Positions 10,128-20,218 are shown, numbered from the stretch's first letter. The stretch: 64,000 nucleotides of DNA from Pyrinomonadaceae bacterium (GCA_019694395.1 JAIBCC010000001.1:1-64000), one strand, 5' to 3'. Made by a program: numbers and translations. The notes: generated from the sequence alone by a model not told the origin.

Positions 10128-10583
10128 ATGGAAAAACAAATTTCAGAATCAGGTTATGACATTACACCACTTTCAAAAGAAGACCGCGAAATTTTTGCAC
10201 AGGATTTAGATGACGAAGCATATCGGGTTTTAATTAATCACGGAACCGAACCCGCTTTTTGCGGCAATCTGACTGACAATAAAGAGACCGGAAACTACGC
10301 CTGTAAATTATGCGGGCTTCCTCTTTTTCGCTCGAATGAAAAGTTTAATTCAGGAACGGGTTGGGCATCCTTTTATGCGCCTTTTGATCCTGACCACTTA
10401 AAACTTTATCAAGATATTAGTTTTGGAATGATCAGAATCGAAATTCGTTGTGCGCGTTGTGACGGACACCAAGGGCACGTTTTCCCCGACGGTCCACCGC
10501 CAACCGGTCAAAGATATTGTCTTAATTCAGCTTCTTTGGAATTTTTCTCCGATGGTGAAGAAATTCCACAGAAAACAATATAA
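10128..10583 (+). CDS. msrB: Peptide-methionine (R)-S-oxide reductase
   Basis: 151 aa. MsrB fold with both zinc-binding pairs (CKLCG and CARCDGHQGHVF), the SGTGWASF motif and the catalytic RYCLNSASL cysteine at about 131. It reduces methionine-R-sulfoxide in oxidised proteins using thioredoxin. It appears monocistronic, 64 nt before the antiporter gene. Confidence 0.93.
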   Translation: MEKQISESGYDITPLSKEDREIFAQDLDDEAYRVLINHGTEPAFCGNLTDNKETGNYACKLCGLPLFRSNEKFNSGTGWASFYAPFDPDHLKLYQDISFGMIRIEIRCARCDGHQGHVFPDGPPPTGQRYCLNSASLEFFSDGEEIPQKTI

Positions 10584-10646
10584 ATTTTCCTCTTTTCCGT
10601 TTTTATTGTAAGATTCAATTCACAAAGTTTAACTTATTAAAAACAA

Positions 10647-11702
10647 ATGGAAAAGAAAGAAAAAATTGTCGTTGCGGGGTGTGCAGTTGCTACTGCTTTG
10701 GCAGGAATCTTACATTATTCCCACGCAAATCCGCTATTTGCTTTTGCTGTAACTGCCATTGCCCTTGCTCTCCTAGCAATGATTGTCGGGGATGCGACCG
10801 AACAACTCGGAAGCCGTTTAGGTCCCGGCGCAACCGGAATTTTGCAATCAGGTTTGGGGAATTTACCCGAACTTCTTGTTTGTATTTTTGCCTTGAGAGC
10901 AGGATTAGCCAATGTTGTCCAGGCTGCTTTGATCGGTTCAATGCTGGGTAATTCATTGCTGGTGTTTGGGTTAGCTTTGTTCATTGGGGGATTAAAAAAC
11001 GGAACTCAAAGATTCAAATCCGAACCTCCCAAATTAATTGTTACCTTAATGCTTCTTGCCGTGGCGGCTTTGATTGTTCCTACTTTAGCTAAAGAAATTC
11101 ACACTCCCGCCGAAGCTCACGTTGATGCTTTAAGTATTGCTTGTGCCATAGTTTTACTGGTTTTAATGATTGCCAGCATTTATTTTTCGCTCAAAGGCGA
11201 TAAAGCAATTGCCCCTGATGAAAATGAGATGGGGCACGCCGAATGGTCTTTGGGTTTGACGATTGCGATGTTGGCACTGTCCGGAGTTGGCGCAGCATTT
11301 GTGTCAGATTGGTTTGTTGAAGGATTACAACCGGCAATCAAAATTTTAGGGATTTCCGAAACTTTTGCCGGTTTAGTGGTGGTTGCTATTGCCGGAAATG
11401 CCATTGAAAATTTGATCGGAATCCAGCTTGCCTATCGCAACCAGGCTGATTATGCAGTAAGTGTAATTTTGAATAGTTCTCTGCAAATTGCACTGGGGTT
11501 AATTCCTATTTTGGTAATACTTTCATTCTTTTTGGGAGGAACGGTTCTGACCTTGGTCTTGTCCCCAATGTTAGTTGCTTCATTGGCATTAGCAGTGATC
11601 GTTTCTGCTTTTGTTGTTTATGACGGCGAATCAATTTGGCTTGAAGGATTAGCTCTGATCGGACTTTACTGCATCATCGCTGCTTCGTTTTGGTGGGGCT
11701 AA
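10647..11702 (+). CDS. cax: Calcium/proton antiporter, CaCA family
   Basis: 351 aa with about eleven hydrophobic helices. Two inverted alpha-repeats carry the family signature: GNLPELLV near 71 and GNAIENLIG near 250, which supply the acidic residues for cation binding. An acidic loop (about 190-200, DENEMGH) separates the halves. It exchanges cytosolic Ca2+ for protons at the inner membrane. The bidirectional hairpin downstream separates it from the convergent regulator gene. Confidence 0.9.
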   Translation: MEKKEKIVVAGCAVATALAGILHYSHANPLFAFAVTAIALALLAMIVGDATEQLGSRLGPGATGILQSGLGNLPELLVCIFALRAGLANVVQAALIGSMLGNSLLVFGLALFIGGLKNGTQRFKSEPPKLIVTLMLLAVAALIVPTLAKEIHTPAEAHVDALSIACAIVLLVLMIASIYFSLKGDKAIAPDENEMGHAEWSLGLTIAMLALSGVGAAFVSDWFVEGLQPAIKILGISETFAGLVVVAIAGNAIENLIGIQLAYRNQADYAVSVILNSSLQIALGLIPILVILSFFLGGTVLTLVLSPMLVASLALAVIVSAFVVYDGESIWLEGLALIGLYCIIAASFWWG

Positions 11703-11721
11703 GTCGATTTTTGATTGGGGA

Positions 11722-11756
11722 TTGCGGATTTTGGACCATTTATTCAAAATCCGCAA
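11722..11756. terminator. Bidirectional terminator between cax and the NtrC-like gene
   Basis: TTGCGGATTTTG and CAAAATCCGCAA form a perfect 12-bp stem between two convergent genes. Confidence 0.65.
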
Positions 11757-11759
11757 ATT

Positions 11760-13109
11760 TCATTTTACTTCGATTCCCAAATTTTTGATTCTTCTATGCA
11801 AATGACTTCGATCAATACCTAAATTTTCAGCAGTTTTAGAAATATTCCATTCATTTTCTTCCAATTTACGTTGAATAAATTCGCGCTGATAGGCTTCAGT
11901 AGCTTCCTTGAAACTCGGAAAACGATAGGAACTTGAAGGCGGAATTTCATTAGAAAAAATTGGTAAATCCTTAGTAGTGATTTCCGTTTTAGAATTCATA
12001 ATTACGATCCGCTCAACCGTATTTTTCAACTCGCGGACATTTCCAAGCCAGGCATAATTCTGCATTGCTTCAATTACACTCTGACTGAAATCTTTTGGAT
12101 GTTTTCCGTAGTCAATCGAAAACTTGCGGTTAAAATGTTCCACTAGTAACGGAATATCCTCTAATCTTTCCCGCAGCGGCGGAATTTGAAAAGGAATAAC
12201 ATTCAGGCGATAAAAAAGATCGTGACGGAATTCACCGTTTTCAATTAAATCTTCAAGCCGTTTATTTGTCGCGGAAATCACTCTGACATCTACACTTACG
12301 GCATTGTTGCTGCCAACGGGTTCAAAGCGTTGTTCTTCCAAAACACGCAGCATTTTGGCTTGGACACGGGGCGACATATCACCAATCTCATCCAAAAAAA
12401 GTGTTCCGCCATCAGCAATTTCAAACTTTCCTTTTTTCGCTTGAACAGCTCCGGAAAATGCCCCTTTGATGTGACCAAACAGTTCAGATTCAACCAATTC
12501 TTCGGGAATTGCTGCGGAATTTATTTCTACAAAGGTCGCATTTTTTCGCTTAGATTGGTTATGAATCGCCCGTGCGACCAATTCTTTACCGGTTCCTGAT
12601 TCACCCGAGATCAAAACCCGTCCGTCAGTTGGTGCAACGATTGAAATCTGTTTTCGCAAAGACCTCATGGCAACGGAATCACCAATCATTGCATATTCCT
12701 GATTAAGTGTTTCGGCAAGTTGGGCGTTGGCTTTTTCTAATTCTTTTATCCGAATTGCATTGCGAACGGTGAGAATAGTTTTTTCCAGGCTGAGCGGTTT
12801 TTCAATAAAATCAAAGGCACCAAGTTTAGTTGATCTTACGGCAGTTTCGATATTTCCGTGACCTGAGATCATCACCACGGCAGAATCATTACCGTTTTCC
12901 CGAAGCCGTTTCAGGGTTTCAAGCCCGTCAATCCCTTCACCTAACCAAATATCAAGTAAAATACAAGCGTAACTGTTTGATTCAACAGTTTTTAAACATT
13001 CTTCACCGGATTGGACGGTTTCAACTTTAAAACCTTCGTCTTCTAAAACTCCGCACAAAGTTTCGCGGATTCCGCGTTCGTCATCAACAATTAAAACCGA
13101 ATTTGACAT
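11760..13109 (-). CDS. Sigma-54-dependent response regulator (NtrC/AtoC type)
   Basis: 449 aa. The receiver domain has the DDE cluster and phosphoacceptor Asp53. The AAA+ domain has Walker A GESGTGKE near 165, Walker B GTLFLDEIGD and an arginine finger in FRHDLFYRLNV. The C-terminal Fis-type HTH ends in LGIDRSHLHRRIK. The sigma-54 contact loop, normally GAFTGA, reads GAFSGA. It activates transcription at -24/-12 promoters when phosphorylated. No kinase gene adjoins it. Possible targets in the window are the pilin promoter or the TGTGGC-box regulon. Confidence 0.9.
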   Translation of the reverse strand: MSNSVLIVDDERGIRETLCGVLEDEGFKVETVQSGEECLKTVESNSYACILLDIWLGEGIDGLETLKRLRENGNDSAVVMISGHGNIETAVRSTKLGAFDFIEKPLSLEKTILTVRNAIRIKELEKANAQLAETLNQEYAMIGDSVAMRSLRKQISIVAPTDGRVLISGESGTGKELVARAIHNQSKRKNATFVEINSAAIPEELVESELFGHIKGAFSGAVQAKKGKFEIADGGTLFLDEIGDMSPRVQAKMLRVLEEQRFEPVGSNNAVSVDVRVISATNKRLEDLIENGEFRHDLFYRLNVIPFQIPPLRERLEDIPLLVEHFNRKFSIDYGKHPKDFSQSVIEAMQNYAWLGNVRELKNTVERIVIMNSKTEITTKDLPIFSNEIPPSSSYRFPSFKEATEAYQREFIQRKLEENEWNISKTAENLGIDRSHLHRRIKNLGIEVK

Positions 13110-13176
13110 TGAGGATATTGTCTAACATTTTTCAGAAAATTAGCAATTTTATAATGTAAGTTTTAAAGGTAATTAT

Positions 13177-13314
13177 TTATTTCCCGCAACCACAATTAGT
13201 TCCGCAATTTGACTTACGTGAAAATGTGCCGGCTTTGCTCCAAAACAATTTTCCAATGTAAAGAAAGGCTAAAAAGAAAATAAATATCACAATTATATTT
13301 TGAAAATTCATCAT
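13177..13314 (-). CDS. FeoB-associated Cys-rich small membrane protein
   Basis: 45 aa: MMNFQN, one hydrophobic helix, then a cationic stretch and a C-terminal cysteine cluster (NCGTNCGCGK). Its ATG overlaps the feoB stop in an ATGA arrangement at 13311-13314, so translation is probably coupled. Small Cys-rich membrane peptides at the 3' end of feo operons are known and are thought to assist FeoB or bind iron. A longer frame reading back into feoB exists but has no support. Confidence 0.85.
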   Translation of the reverse strand: MMNFQNIIVIFIFFLAFLYIGKLFWSKAGTFSRKSNCGTNCGCGK

Positions 13315-15296
13315 GCAAACCCCAATAATTTTCCGCCTTGATAGGTGATAAATGCCGCAACATAAGCTAATGCAGTCATATAGCCCACCATAAACAGCGT
13401 CCACGCCCAAGAATTTGATTCGCGGCGGACAACCGCAATAGTTGACATACACTGCATTGCCAAAACGAAAAAGACCATCAAAGTTAAAGCCGTTAAAGGT
13501 GTCCAAACCGGAGTTCCGTCAGGATTTTTTGCATCCAGAATGGCGTTTTTTAAAGTTTCGGATTCCTCATTGGCATCTTTTTCGCCATTGTAAATAATTC
13601 CCAAAGTTGAAACCAAAACCTCTCTGGCGGCAAAACTTGCAATCAAAGCTACGCCTATTTTCCAATCAAAACCGAGCGGTTTAATGGCAGGCTCAATAAA
13701 ATGTCCGATTTTTCCCGCGAAACTGTTTTTTAATTGTTCGCTTTGCTGAAAACTTTGCTGTTCTTCGGCTAAATTCTGCGAATTTGGCGTATTGACGTAA
13801 ACATTTCCAGCTCTTGGGAAATTCATCAACCCCCACAAAATTATCGAAATCGCCAAAATCACGGTTCCGGCGCGTTTCACAAAAAGCCACGCCCGCGTCA
13901 ACATATTTTGAAAAACATTTCTCAAATTTGGTAAACGATACGGCGGCAATTCCATCACAAATGGTGGCGGTGGTGATTTAAGCAATGTTTTTTTGAGGAT
14001 AAATGCCACAATAATTGCGGTTACGATCCCCAAAGAATACATTCCGAGCATCAAAATCGCCCCAACGGAAATAAATCCGAAAACTGTCTGACCCGCAAAA
14101 AATGTCGCAATCATTAGCGCATAGACGGGCAAACGGGCAGAACAACTCATAAACGGGGCAATTAGAATTGTAGCAAGGCGATCTTTTGGATTTTCAATCG
14201 TTCGAGTTGCCATAATTCCCGGAATTGCACAGGCAAACGAACTCATCAACGGCAAAAAGGCTTTACCATGCAGCCCGACACGTGACATCAATCTGTCCAT
14301 CAAAAATGCCGCCCGAGCCATATATCCGGTATCTTCAAGAATTGAGATAAAGAGGAAAAGCAATAAAATTTGCGGCAAAAAAACCAAAACTCCGCCAACT
14401 CCGGCGATGATTCCATCCACGATCAAATCCGTCAAAAGCCCTTCCGGCATATTTGCCTTAACCAAATCACCTATTGCCCCAAACCCGTGTTCAAGCAAAT
14501 CCATCGGAACTGTTGCCCAGGAAAAAATGGTCTGAAAAACTAAAAGTAAAATTGCAACTAAAATGATCAATCCAAAGACTTTATGTGTTAAAACCCGATC
14601 AATTTTTTCTGAAAACCGATGTTTTTCAAGGTCTTTGTGTTTCACCGTTTCCTGAACGATATTAGAAATAAAATTGTAACGGGCAAAAATTTTAGCGTTT
14701 TCGGAGTGGCTGGAATCAGTTTCCAATTCAAAATCAATTTCGGGTTTTATTTGGATTAGCTCGGAAACTTTTTGAGTTAATTCATCAATTCCGCGATTTT
14801 TTGAGGCTGTGACTGCAATTACCGGAACCCCAAGCATTTTTGAAAATTTTGAGGTGTTGATTTCGTGCTCTTCACGCTCAAATTCATCAATCATGGTCAA
14901 AGCCACGACCAACGGAATTTTGTATTCCAAAATTTGTGTAACCAGATAAAGATTTCTTTCCAGATTGGTAGCATCAACAACAGCGATGATGACATCGGGA
15001 ATTGGCAAACCCGTTACTTTGCCAGTCAGAACATCCCGGGCAATTTGTTCATCCAGTGAGGTTGCTTCGAGACTGTAAAGTCCGGGTAAATCAATTAAAC
15101 GGGCTGCCTGATTTTCAAAATTCCAAACTCCTTCTTTTCTTTCGACCGTGACACCTGAATAGTTGGCAACTTTTTGGCGTAATCCGGTTAAAGCGTTAAA
15201 AAGTGTAGTTTTACCTGCATTTGGATTTCCTGCCAGAGCAATGACGATTTGTGAATCTTTGGCTACAGATTGCGGATTGTTTTGGATTGCTTTCAA
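13311..15296 (-). CDS. feoB: Ferrous iron transport protein B
   Basis: 661 aa. The N-terminal G domain has G1 GNPNAGKTT, G2 and G3 DLPG, and a helical GDI-like segment precedes about eight membrane helices with two Gate motifs (for example GLHGKAFLPLMSSFACAIPG). It takes up Fe2+ across the inner membrane. FeoA starts the operon 5 nt upstream and a Cys-rich peptide overlaps the stop codon. The length is at the short end for FeoB. Confidence 0.94.
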   Translation of the reverse strand: MKAIQNNPQSVAKDSQIVIALAGNPNAGKTTLFNALTGLRQKVANYSGVTVERKEGVWNFENQAARLIDLPGLYSLEATSLDEQIARDVLTGKVTGLPIPDVIIAVVDATNLERNLYLVTQILEYKIPLVVALTMIDEFEREEHEINTSKFSKMLGVPVIAVTASKNRGIDELTQKVSELIQIKPEIDFELETDSSHSENAKIFARYNFISNIVQETVKHKDLEKHRFSEKIDRVLTHKVFGLIILVAILLLVFQTIFSWATVPMDLLEHGFGAIGDLVKANMPEGLLTDLIVDGIIAGVGGVLVFLPQILLLFLFISILEDTGYMARAAFLMDRLMSRVGLHGKAFLPLMSSFACAIPGIMATRTIENPKDRLATILIAPFMSCSARLPVYALMIATFFAGQTVFGFISVGAILMLGMYSLGIVTAIIVAFILKKTLLKSPPPPFVMELPPYRLPNLRNVFQNMLTRAWLFVKRAGTVILAISIILWGLMNFPRAGNVYVNTPNSQNLAEEQQSFQQSEQLKNSFAGKIGHFIEPAIKPLGFDWKIGVALIASFAAREVLVSTLGIIYNGEKDANEESETLKNAILDAKNPDGTPVWTPLTALTLMVFFVLAMQCMSTIAVVRRESNSWAWTLFMVGYMTALAYVAAFITYQGGKLLGFA

Positions 15297-15301
15297 TGAC
15301 T

Positions 15302-15577
15302 TTAAACCTTTGATTTGGAACTTAAAACCTCAATGGTTTCTGCTTCACTTTTCCGCAAAGCCAAATGATAACCGCGAACCTTGATTTGAAGCGGTGAACC
15401 GAACGGTGCAGTTTTGACAACTTTGACTGAAACGCCGGGAATTATTCCCATTTCCATTAAACGTCTGGTCACAGGAGAATTCCCTGCAATAGACAGAACT
15501 TTTGCCTCTTCACCAATTGGCAGATGAGCTAATGAATTCGATTTAGGGTTAGTCATACTTTTAATATCCTCAACCAA
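15302..15577 (-). CDS. feoA: Ferrous iron transport protein A
   Basis: 91 aa, SH3-like FeoA domain: RRLMEMGIIPGVSVKV, then FGSPLQIKVRGYHLALRKSEA. It is the accessory subunit expected to bind FeoB at the cytoplasmic face, and it opens the feoA-feoB-small peptide operon. The roughly 100-nt AT-rich region upstream could hold the promoter; no clear Fur box was recognised. Confidence 0.92.
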   Translation of the reverse strand: MVEDIKSMTNPKSNSLAHLPIGEEAKVLSIAGNSPVTRRLMEMGIIPGVSVKVVKTAPFGSPLQIKVRGYHLALRKSEAETIEVLSSKSKV

Positions 15578-15678
15578 ATAAATCTTACACTAATTGAAAA
15601 CGGTTTTCAATTTCATTTAAGAAAAATTTATACTTTTTCTCCATTTTTAATAAAAAAAATTAGAATTAGTTGAAAACT

Positions 15679-16467
15679 TTAATTTTGTTTGGAAAATTCC
15701 AGAATTTTGGCGTCGGGGGAATCTTCAGAAGGATTTTCAATGTCCTGAATAATTTCACGAACTGAAGAAACAACATCTTTCGACTTTAGAATCGGGCGAC
15801 CGATGACCAGATAATCACTACCGGCGCGAATGGCTTCACTCGGGGTCATTGTCCTTTTTTGATCATCATTTGGGTCAATTTTGAGATTTTTTGAGTTTTG
15901 CGGCGGGCGAATTCCCGGTGTGACGATCATAAAACGTTTATTTTCAATTTCGTTTCTGATCATACTTACTTCCAACGGAGAGGCAACAACCCCATCCAGA
16001 CCGCATTTTGAGGCGAGGTGAGCCAGTTTCATCACTTGTTCGGTAGTTTTATTTTTAATTCCGACTTCCTGTAAAGTTGTTTCGTTGGAGCTGGTCAAAA
16101 CCGTTACGCCTAAAATCTTGGGCTCGATAATTCTTTCTTTTTCACAAGTTTCGCGCATGTCATCAACGGCTCTGAGCATCATTTCACTGCCGCCGGAAAT
16201 ATGCACATTGAACATCCAAACTCCGAGTCTGGCAGCTTCAACTGCCGCTTTGGCAACTGTATTTGGAATATCATGATATTTCAAATCAAGAAAAATTTTC
16301 ACCCGTGCTTTTGCCATTTCACGCACAAATGAACCGCCGACAGCAGTAAAAAGTTGAAGACCGATTTTGAATCCGCCAACTTCATTTTTTAATTGAGCAA
16401 TAATTTCTCTGGCTTGTAACTCTTTGGGAACATCCAATGCAACAATAATTTTATCTTTTACAATCAC
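15679..16467 (-). CDS. pyrF: Orotidine 5'-phosphate decarboxylase
   Basis: 262 aa. The catalytic Asp-Lys-Asp array is in FLDLKYHDIPNTV, and the phosphate-binding end is at VTPGIRPP and SDYLVIGRPI. It makes UMP from OMP, the last step of de novo pyrimidine synthesis. It is the last gene of a three-gene unit, 4 nt after the TPR gene. The C-terminal tail (about 20 aa, polar) is slightly longer than usual. Confidence 0.93.
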   Translation of the reverse strand: MIVKDKIIVALDVPKELQAREIIAQLKNEVGGFKIGLQLFTAVGGSFVREMAKARVKIFLDLKYHDIPNTVAKAAVEAARLGVWMFNVHISGGSEMMLRAVDDMRETCEKERIIEPKILGVTVLTSSNETTLQEVGIKNKTTEQVMKLAHLASKCGLDGVVASPLEVSMIRNEIENKRFMIVTPGIRPPQNSKNLKIDPNDDQKRTMTPSEAIRAGSDYLVIGRPILKSKDVVSSVREIIQDIENPSEDSPDAKILEFSKQN

Positions 16468-16471
16468 AGTT

Positions 16472-17689
16472 TTAGCTATTAAGTATTTTTAATACTTCTC
16501 TCCGAAACAGTTTAGAAAATCTGACCGAATTGCCCATTATCAGATTTTTTTTCAAATCTTTCAATCTAAAAAAGGGTAATGCCCCTTCAATTTCAAAATG
16601 TTTGCCTCGTTTCATAAATTTCAAACACTCGGCGCCGGCTTCTTTTGCCGACCACGCCAAATCCAATGATTGAAAAGATTTACTTTCTTCCCCCAGTAAT
16701 TTATAAACCAAAGCCAACATAAACCAGGCATCCGCAAAATTGGGATCGCCTTCAACAGCCTTTTGTAAATGGGTAAGCGCCATTTTATTTTTCCCCAACT
16801 GATAAAAAACACAGCCCATTAAATATGAAGTCTCGGGAGATTCAAAAATAACCAAATTAATTTTGAAAGCATCAAAAGCGGTTTTCCAGTCATTTTCAAA
16901 GACGGACATCAAACCTAAGACATATTGAATACAAAATGTTGTTTTCAGCTGGTTTGACAGCTTTCCTATTAAATCCCTAGACTTTTCAATTTCCAGACCG
17001 TCAGCATAAATTATGGCGAGTAAGAAGCCGATTTTTTCGTTATTCGGTTCAATTTCCAACCCTTTCTCCAAAAACTCTTTTGCTTTCTCCAGTTTTTGTG
17101 ATTCAAATAGTTTTTGGGCAACAAAAAGTAAAAGCGGTGCATTTTGGGGTGAGAGTTTAACTGCCTGTTCAAAGGTGCGAAAGGCTTGTTTTTCTTCACC
17201 TTTATCAAACAAATTATAACCTTCCTTGATTAAATGATTCAAAACGCTTGGGTTCTCGCCTTGAAACTGTGCAATTAGATTTTCAATTACTGAATCCTTT
17301 TCACCGATTTCATCCGGGTTTGGCTTTTCCTTTTTTTCTTTTTTATGCAACTTTTGACCGATCTTATCTTTTTCAACCGTCCCGAGCATGTTCAGAGAAT
17401 CTATCAAAGTTTCTAAAAGTAAATGATCGGATTGATTATTCTTGTTTTGTCGAAGAATTAAATCCAGAGCCATCGAAAGCCGCTCCGCAACTTGTGAGAG
17501 CCTGATTTCAAGCAGGGTTACACGTTCCAAAAGGTGGTCTTCGTAATATGACGGAACGATTCCGTCATCGTGCCGGATCGCAGGCGGAAAGACAACCAGC
17601 ATCAACCGGGTGCCGCATTTTTCGCAGTTTCGCTCTCCGAGTTGATTACTTGCGCCGCAATTTTGACAATAATGTGGAATCGTCTTCAT
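16472..17689 (-). CDS. Zinc-ribbon TPR protein
   Basis: 405 aa. An N-terminal zinc ribbon (CQNCG and CEKCG, about 8-26) is followed by a short helical segment rich in Leu and Glu and a charged linker (KKEKKEKPNPDE). TPR repeats fill about 150-370 (for example GYNLFDKGEEKQAFRTFEQAVKLSPQNAP). It has no signal peptide, so it is probably a cytoplasmic scaffold. It lies between a 95-aa zinc-finger-like gene (3 nt upstream) and pyrF (4 nt downstream). Function unknown. Confidence 0.75.
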   Translation of the reverse strand: MKTIPHYCQNCGASNQLGERNCEKCGTRLMLVVFPPAIRHDDGIVPSYYEDHLLERVTLLEIRLSQVAERLSMALDLILRQNKNNQSDHLLLETLIDSLNMLGTVEKDKIGQKLHKKEKKEKPNPDEIGEKDSVIENLIAQFQGENPSVLNHLIKEGYNLFDKGEEKQAFRTFEQAVKLSPQNAPLLLFVAQKLFESQKLEKAKEFLEKGLEIEPNNEKIGFLLAIIYADGLEIEKSRDLIGKLSNQLKTTFCIQYVLGLMSVFENDWKTAFDAFKINLVIFESPETSYLMGCVFYQLGKNKMALTHLQKAVEGDPNFADAWFMLALVYKLLGEESKSFQSLDLAWSAKEAGAECLKFMKRGKHFEIEGALPFFRLKDLKKNLIMGNSVRFSKLFRREVLKILNS

Positions 17690-17692
17690 TGA

Positions 17693-17980
17693 TTAATCCA
17701 TATCCAAAGGATTTTTGAATGGTGTTAACGGCTCATTTTCGGCTCGTTTCATTGCCTCTTTAAACTTCTCTTCCAAAAGACGTTCACGATCTTTCATTGA
17801 AGACATTTCCTGAGCAAAAATATTCTCCCGCGCTTCTTTTTGTTTCTCCAGATTACTCTTTAAATCTTCAAATGAGCCGAGAACCTTCTTCTTTTCTTCA
17901 TGGGCAAGCAATGCGCCTGTTTGAGCATCAATCGTCAAAGTCGCTTCGCAGCACGGACAAATAATCGTAAATTTTTCCAT
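17693..17980 (-). CDS. Small zinc-finger-like, coiled-coil protein
   Basis: 95 aa. The N-terminus has IICPCCEATLTIDAQTG, half a zinc ribbon, followed by a Glu/Lys-rich helix (about 30-80) that should form a coiled coil. It may pair with the zinc ribbon of the following TPR gene; their ORFs are 3 nt apart. No family with known function was recognised. Confidence 0.65.
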   Translation of the reverse strand: MEKFTIICPCCEATLTIDAQTGALLAHEEKKKVLGSFEDLKSNLEKQKEARENIFAQEMSSMKDRERLLEEKFKEAMKRAENEPLTPFKNPLDMD

Positions 17981-18003
17981 AGCAAAATTGATTATAACTC
18001 AAC

Positions 18004-18597
18004 TTATTTTTTGTCAAAACCCAATTTCGTTTCCAGCTTATTTTTGACTGTTTCCCATTCGTTATCAAGAATGCTGAAATAGACCGAATCCCGAATTCGT
18101 CCCGATTGACAAATAACGTGTTGGCGGAAAATCCCCTCTTGTTTCGCTCCTAAACGCAAAATTGCATTGCGCGATTGTTCATTAAGAAAATCGGTCTTTA
18201 GTTCCACCCGAATACAATTCCAGGTTTCAAAAGCGTGTTTCAGCATCAACAATTTAGCTTCTGTGTTGACAAAAGTTTTTTGCCAGTTTTTTGCAATCCA
18301 AGTCCAACCGATTTCAGTGCGCTTATCTTTTGGCGCTATATTTCCAAAACGAGTTGAACCAATGGCTTTGTTTGTAGATTTTTCAACGGTGGCAAAAGGC
18401 AACGCAATTCCGCGTTTTTGATCTTCTAAGGCGGATTCAATGTAATCTTTCATTTCCTCAAGATTTGTAACCTGAGTTGGAATCCAACGCCAAAGTTCTT
18501 CATCAAAACCAACTTCACACAGATTTTCGAGATGGGTAATAGATAATGGTTCAAGACGCACAAATTTGCCGTCTAAAACAACCGGTTCAACTTTCAT
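18004..18597 (-). CDS. GNAT family acetyltransferase (RimJ/RimL-like)
   Basis: 197 aa from the ATG at 18597. A longer in-frame start at 18633 would run through the glnA terminator and is rejected. Typical RimL-like signature: FVRLEPLSITHLENL at the N-terminus, an acetyl-CoA motif region around IGSTRFGNIAPKDKRTEIGWTWI, and NCIRVELKTDFLNEQSRNAILRLG. It acetylates an amino group on an unknown substrate. Confidence 0.85.
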   Translation of the reverse strand: MKVEPVVLDGKFVRLEPLSITHLENLCEVGFDEELWRWIPTQVTNLEEMKDYIESALEDQKRGIALPFATVEKSTNKAIGSTRFGNIAPKDKRTEIGWTWIAKNWQKTFVNTEAKLLMLKHAFETWNCIRVELKTDFLNEQSRNAILRLGAKQEGIFRQHVICQSGRIRDSVYFSILDNEWETVKNKLETKLGFDKK

Positions 18598-18618
18598 AAC
18601 CTGAATTATGGCAATAAA

Positions 18619-18645
18619 AAAAGACGACCACAAGAGCCGTCTTTT
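18619..18645 (-). terminator. Terminator of glnA
   Basis: AAAAGACG and CGTCTTTT form a stem that on the minus strand ends in a run of T residues, directly after the glnA stop. Confidence 0.75.
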
Positions 18646-18667
18646 AATTTATAAACCAGACTTAAAA

Positions 18668-20086
18668 TTAGATGTCGTAATACATCGCAAATTCAAGCGG
18701 ATGCGGGCGCAGGCGAAGCGGATCAACTTCTTTTTCGCGTTTGTAGCTAATCCAGCGATCAATCATTGCTTTGGAGAAAACATCACCTTTCAGCAAGAAT
18801 TCATAATCAGCTTCCAAACATTTTAAGGCTTCTTCCAAACTACCCGGCAAACTTGGAACATCCTTCAATTCTTCCGGAGACAAATCATAAATATCTTTGT
18901 CAAGCGGTTCGCCCGGATCAATACGGTTTTGGATCCCGTCTAAACCAGCCATTAACAATGCGGCAAAAGCGATATAAGGATTGCAACTTGGATCGGGCGG
19001 ACGGAATTCGAGCCGTTTGGCTTTCGGGCTGGAAGAAAACATCGGAATCCGAACGGCGGCTGAACGGTTACGGGCTGAATAAGCCAAATTAACCGGGGCT
19101 TCAAATCCCGGAACGAGCCGTTTATAACTGTTGGTGGTCGGTGCACAAAACGCAACCAATGCAGGTGCGTGTTTTAACAATCCGCCAATGTAGAATTTTG
19201 CCATTTCAGACAATCCGGCATATTCGCCGCCTGCAAAAAGCGGTTTTCCGTCTTTCCAAAGCGATTGGTGACAGTGCATACCCGAACCGTTATCACCGTA
19301 AAGTGGTTTTGGCATAAAGGTAACAGTTTTGCCATTGGCAAATGCAGTATTTTTAACTACATTTTTGAAAAGCATCAGATTGTCGGCGGTATGCAACAGA
19401 TTTGAAAATCTGAAGTCAATTTCGCATTGTCCGGCGGTTGCAACTTCGTGATGATGGCATTCGACGTCAATTCCAACTGATTCCAAAACCAATGAAATAG
19501 CGTTACGCAAATCAATCAACGAATCAAGCGGTGCTACGGGAACATAACCTTCTTTTGGACGAATATGATAGCCCATATTCGGATAATCTTCGCTGGTGCG
19601 TCCACTGTTCCAATGACCTTCTTCGGATTGAACTGAATAACCTGCCGAATTTTGATTATTGTGATAATGTGCTTCATCAAAAACAAAAAATTCAGCTTCG
19701 GGTCCAAAATAAACTGTATCAGCAATGCCCGTAAATTTCAGATAGCTTTCGGCGCGGATGGCAACCGAACGCGGATCAAGTCCGTAACCTTCTTTGGTTA
19801 TCGGGTCAACCACGTTAGCAATAAGGCAAACAGTTGTTTCTTCAGCAAATGGATCAATCCAAACCCGTGACGGATCAGGAACCAATAACATATCTGATTC
19901 ATTAATTGCCGCCCACCCTCGTAAGGATGATGCGTCAAATCCGAAACCGTCTTCAAAACTGTCCTCTGATAATTGACTAATTGGATAGGTTAAGTGATGC
20001 CAGGAACCGATCAAATCGGTAAAGCGCACCGAGACAAACTTCGCCCCTTGTTCTGCGACGTAGTTCAAAACATTCTTTGCGTTCAT
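18668..20086 (-). CDS. glnA: Glutamine synthetase, type I
   Basis: 472 aa, the usual GSI length. Seen: the Asp50 loop ([19 protein letters not shown]), ATP and metal motifs ([48 protein letters not shown]) and the C-terminal IYDLSPEE, whose Tyr near 399 matches the adenylylation site of GSI-beta enzymes. It assimilates ammonia into glutamine. No NtrC-type sigma-54 promoter was found upstream, although sigma-54 activators are encoded in the window. Confidence 0.95.
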   Translation of the reverse strand: MNAKNVLNYVAEQGAKFVSVRFTDLIGSWHHLTYPISQLSEDSFEDGFGFDASSLRGWAAINESDMLLVPDPSRVWIDPFAEETTVCLIANVVDPITKEGYGLDPRSVAIRAESYLKFTGIADTVYFGPEAEFFVFDEAHYHNNQNSAGYSVQSEEGHWNSGRTSEDYPNMGYHIRPKEGYVPVAPLDSLIDLRNAISLVLESVGIDVECHHHEVATAGQCEIDFRFSNLLHTADNLMLFKNVVKNTAFANGKTVTFMPKPLYGDNGSGMHCHQSLWKDGKPLFAGGEYAGLSEMAKFYIGGLLKHAPALVAFCAPTTNSYKRLVPGFEAPVNLAYSARNRSAAVRIPMFSSSPKAKRLEFRPPDPSCNPYIAFAALLMAGLDGIQNRIDPGEPLDKDIYDLSPEELKDVPSLPGSLEEALKCLEADYEFLLKGDVFSKAMIDRWISYKREKEVDPLRLRPHPLEFAMYYDI

Positions 20087-20218
20087 TTATACTCCTAATT
20101 GATTTCGAGAAAATAGCTTGAAGGGATGCTTTGGTTCTCTGCAAATGCAATTACGGTTTTTTATTTTACAATAAAATTTATAAACTTCAAATTGTGTTTT
20201 CAATGAAATATGGGCATT

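Noticed and set aside
18598-18633. Longer N-terminus for the GNAT protein
   Set aside because: It would run into the glnA terminator hairpin; the ATG at 18597 matches the usual family start.
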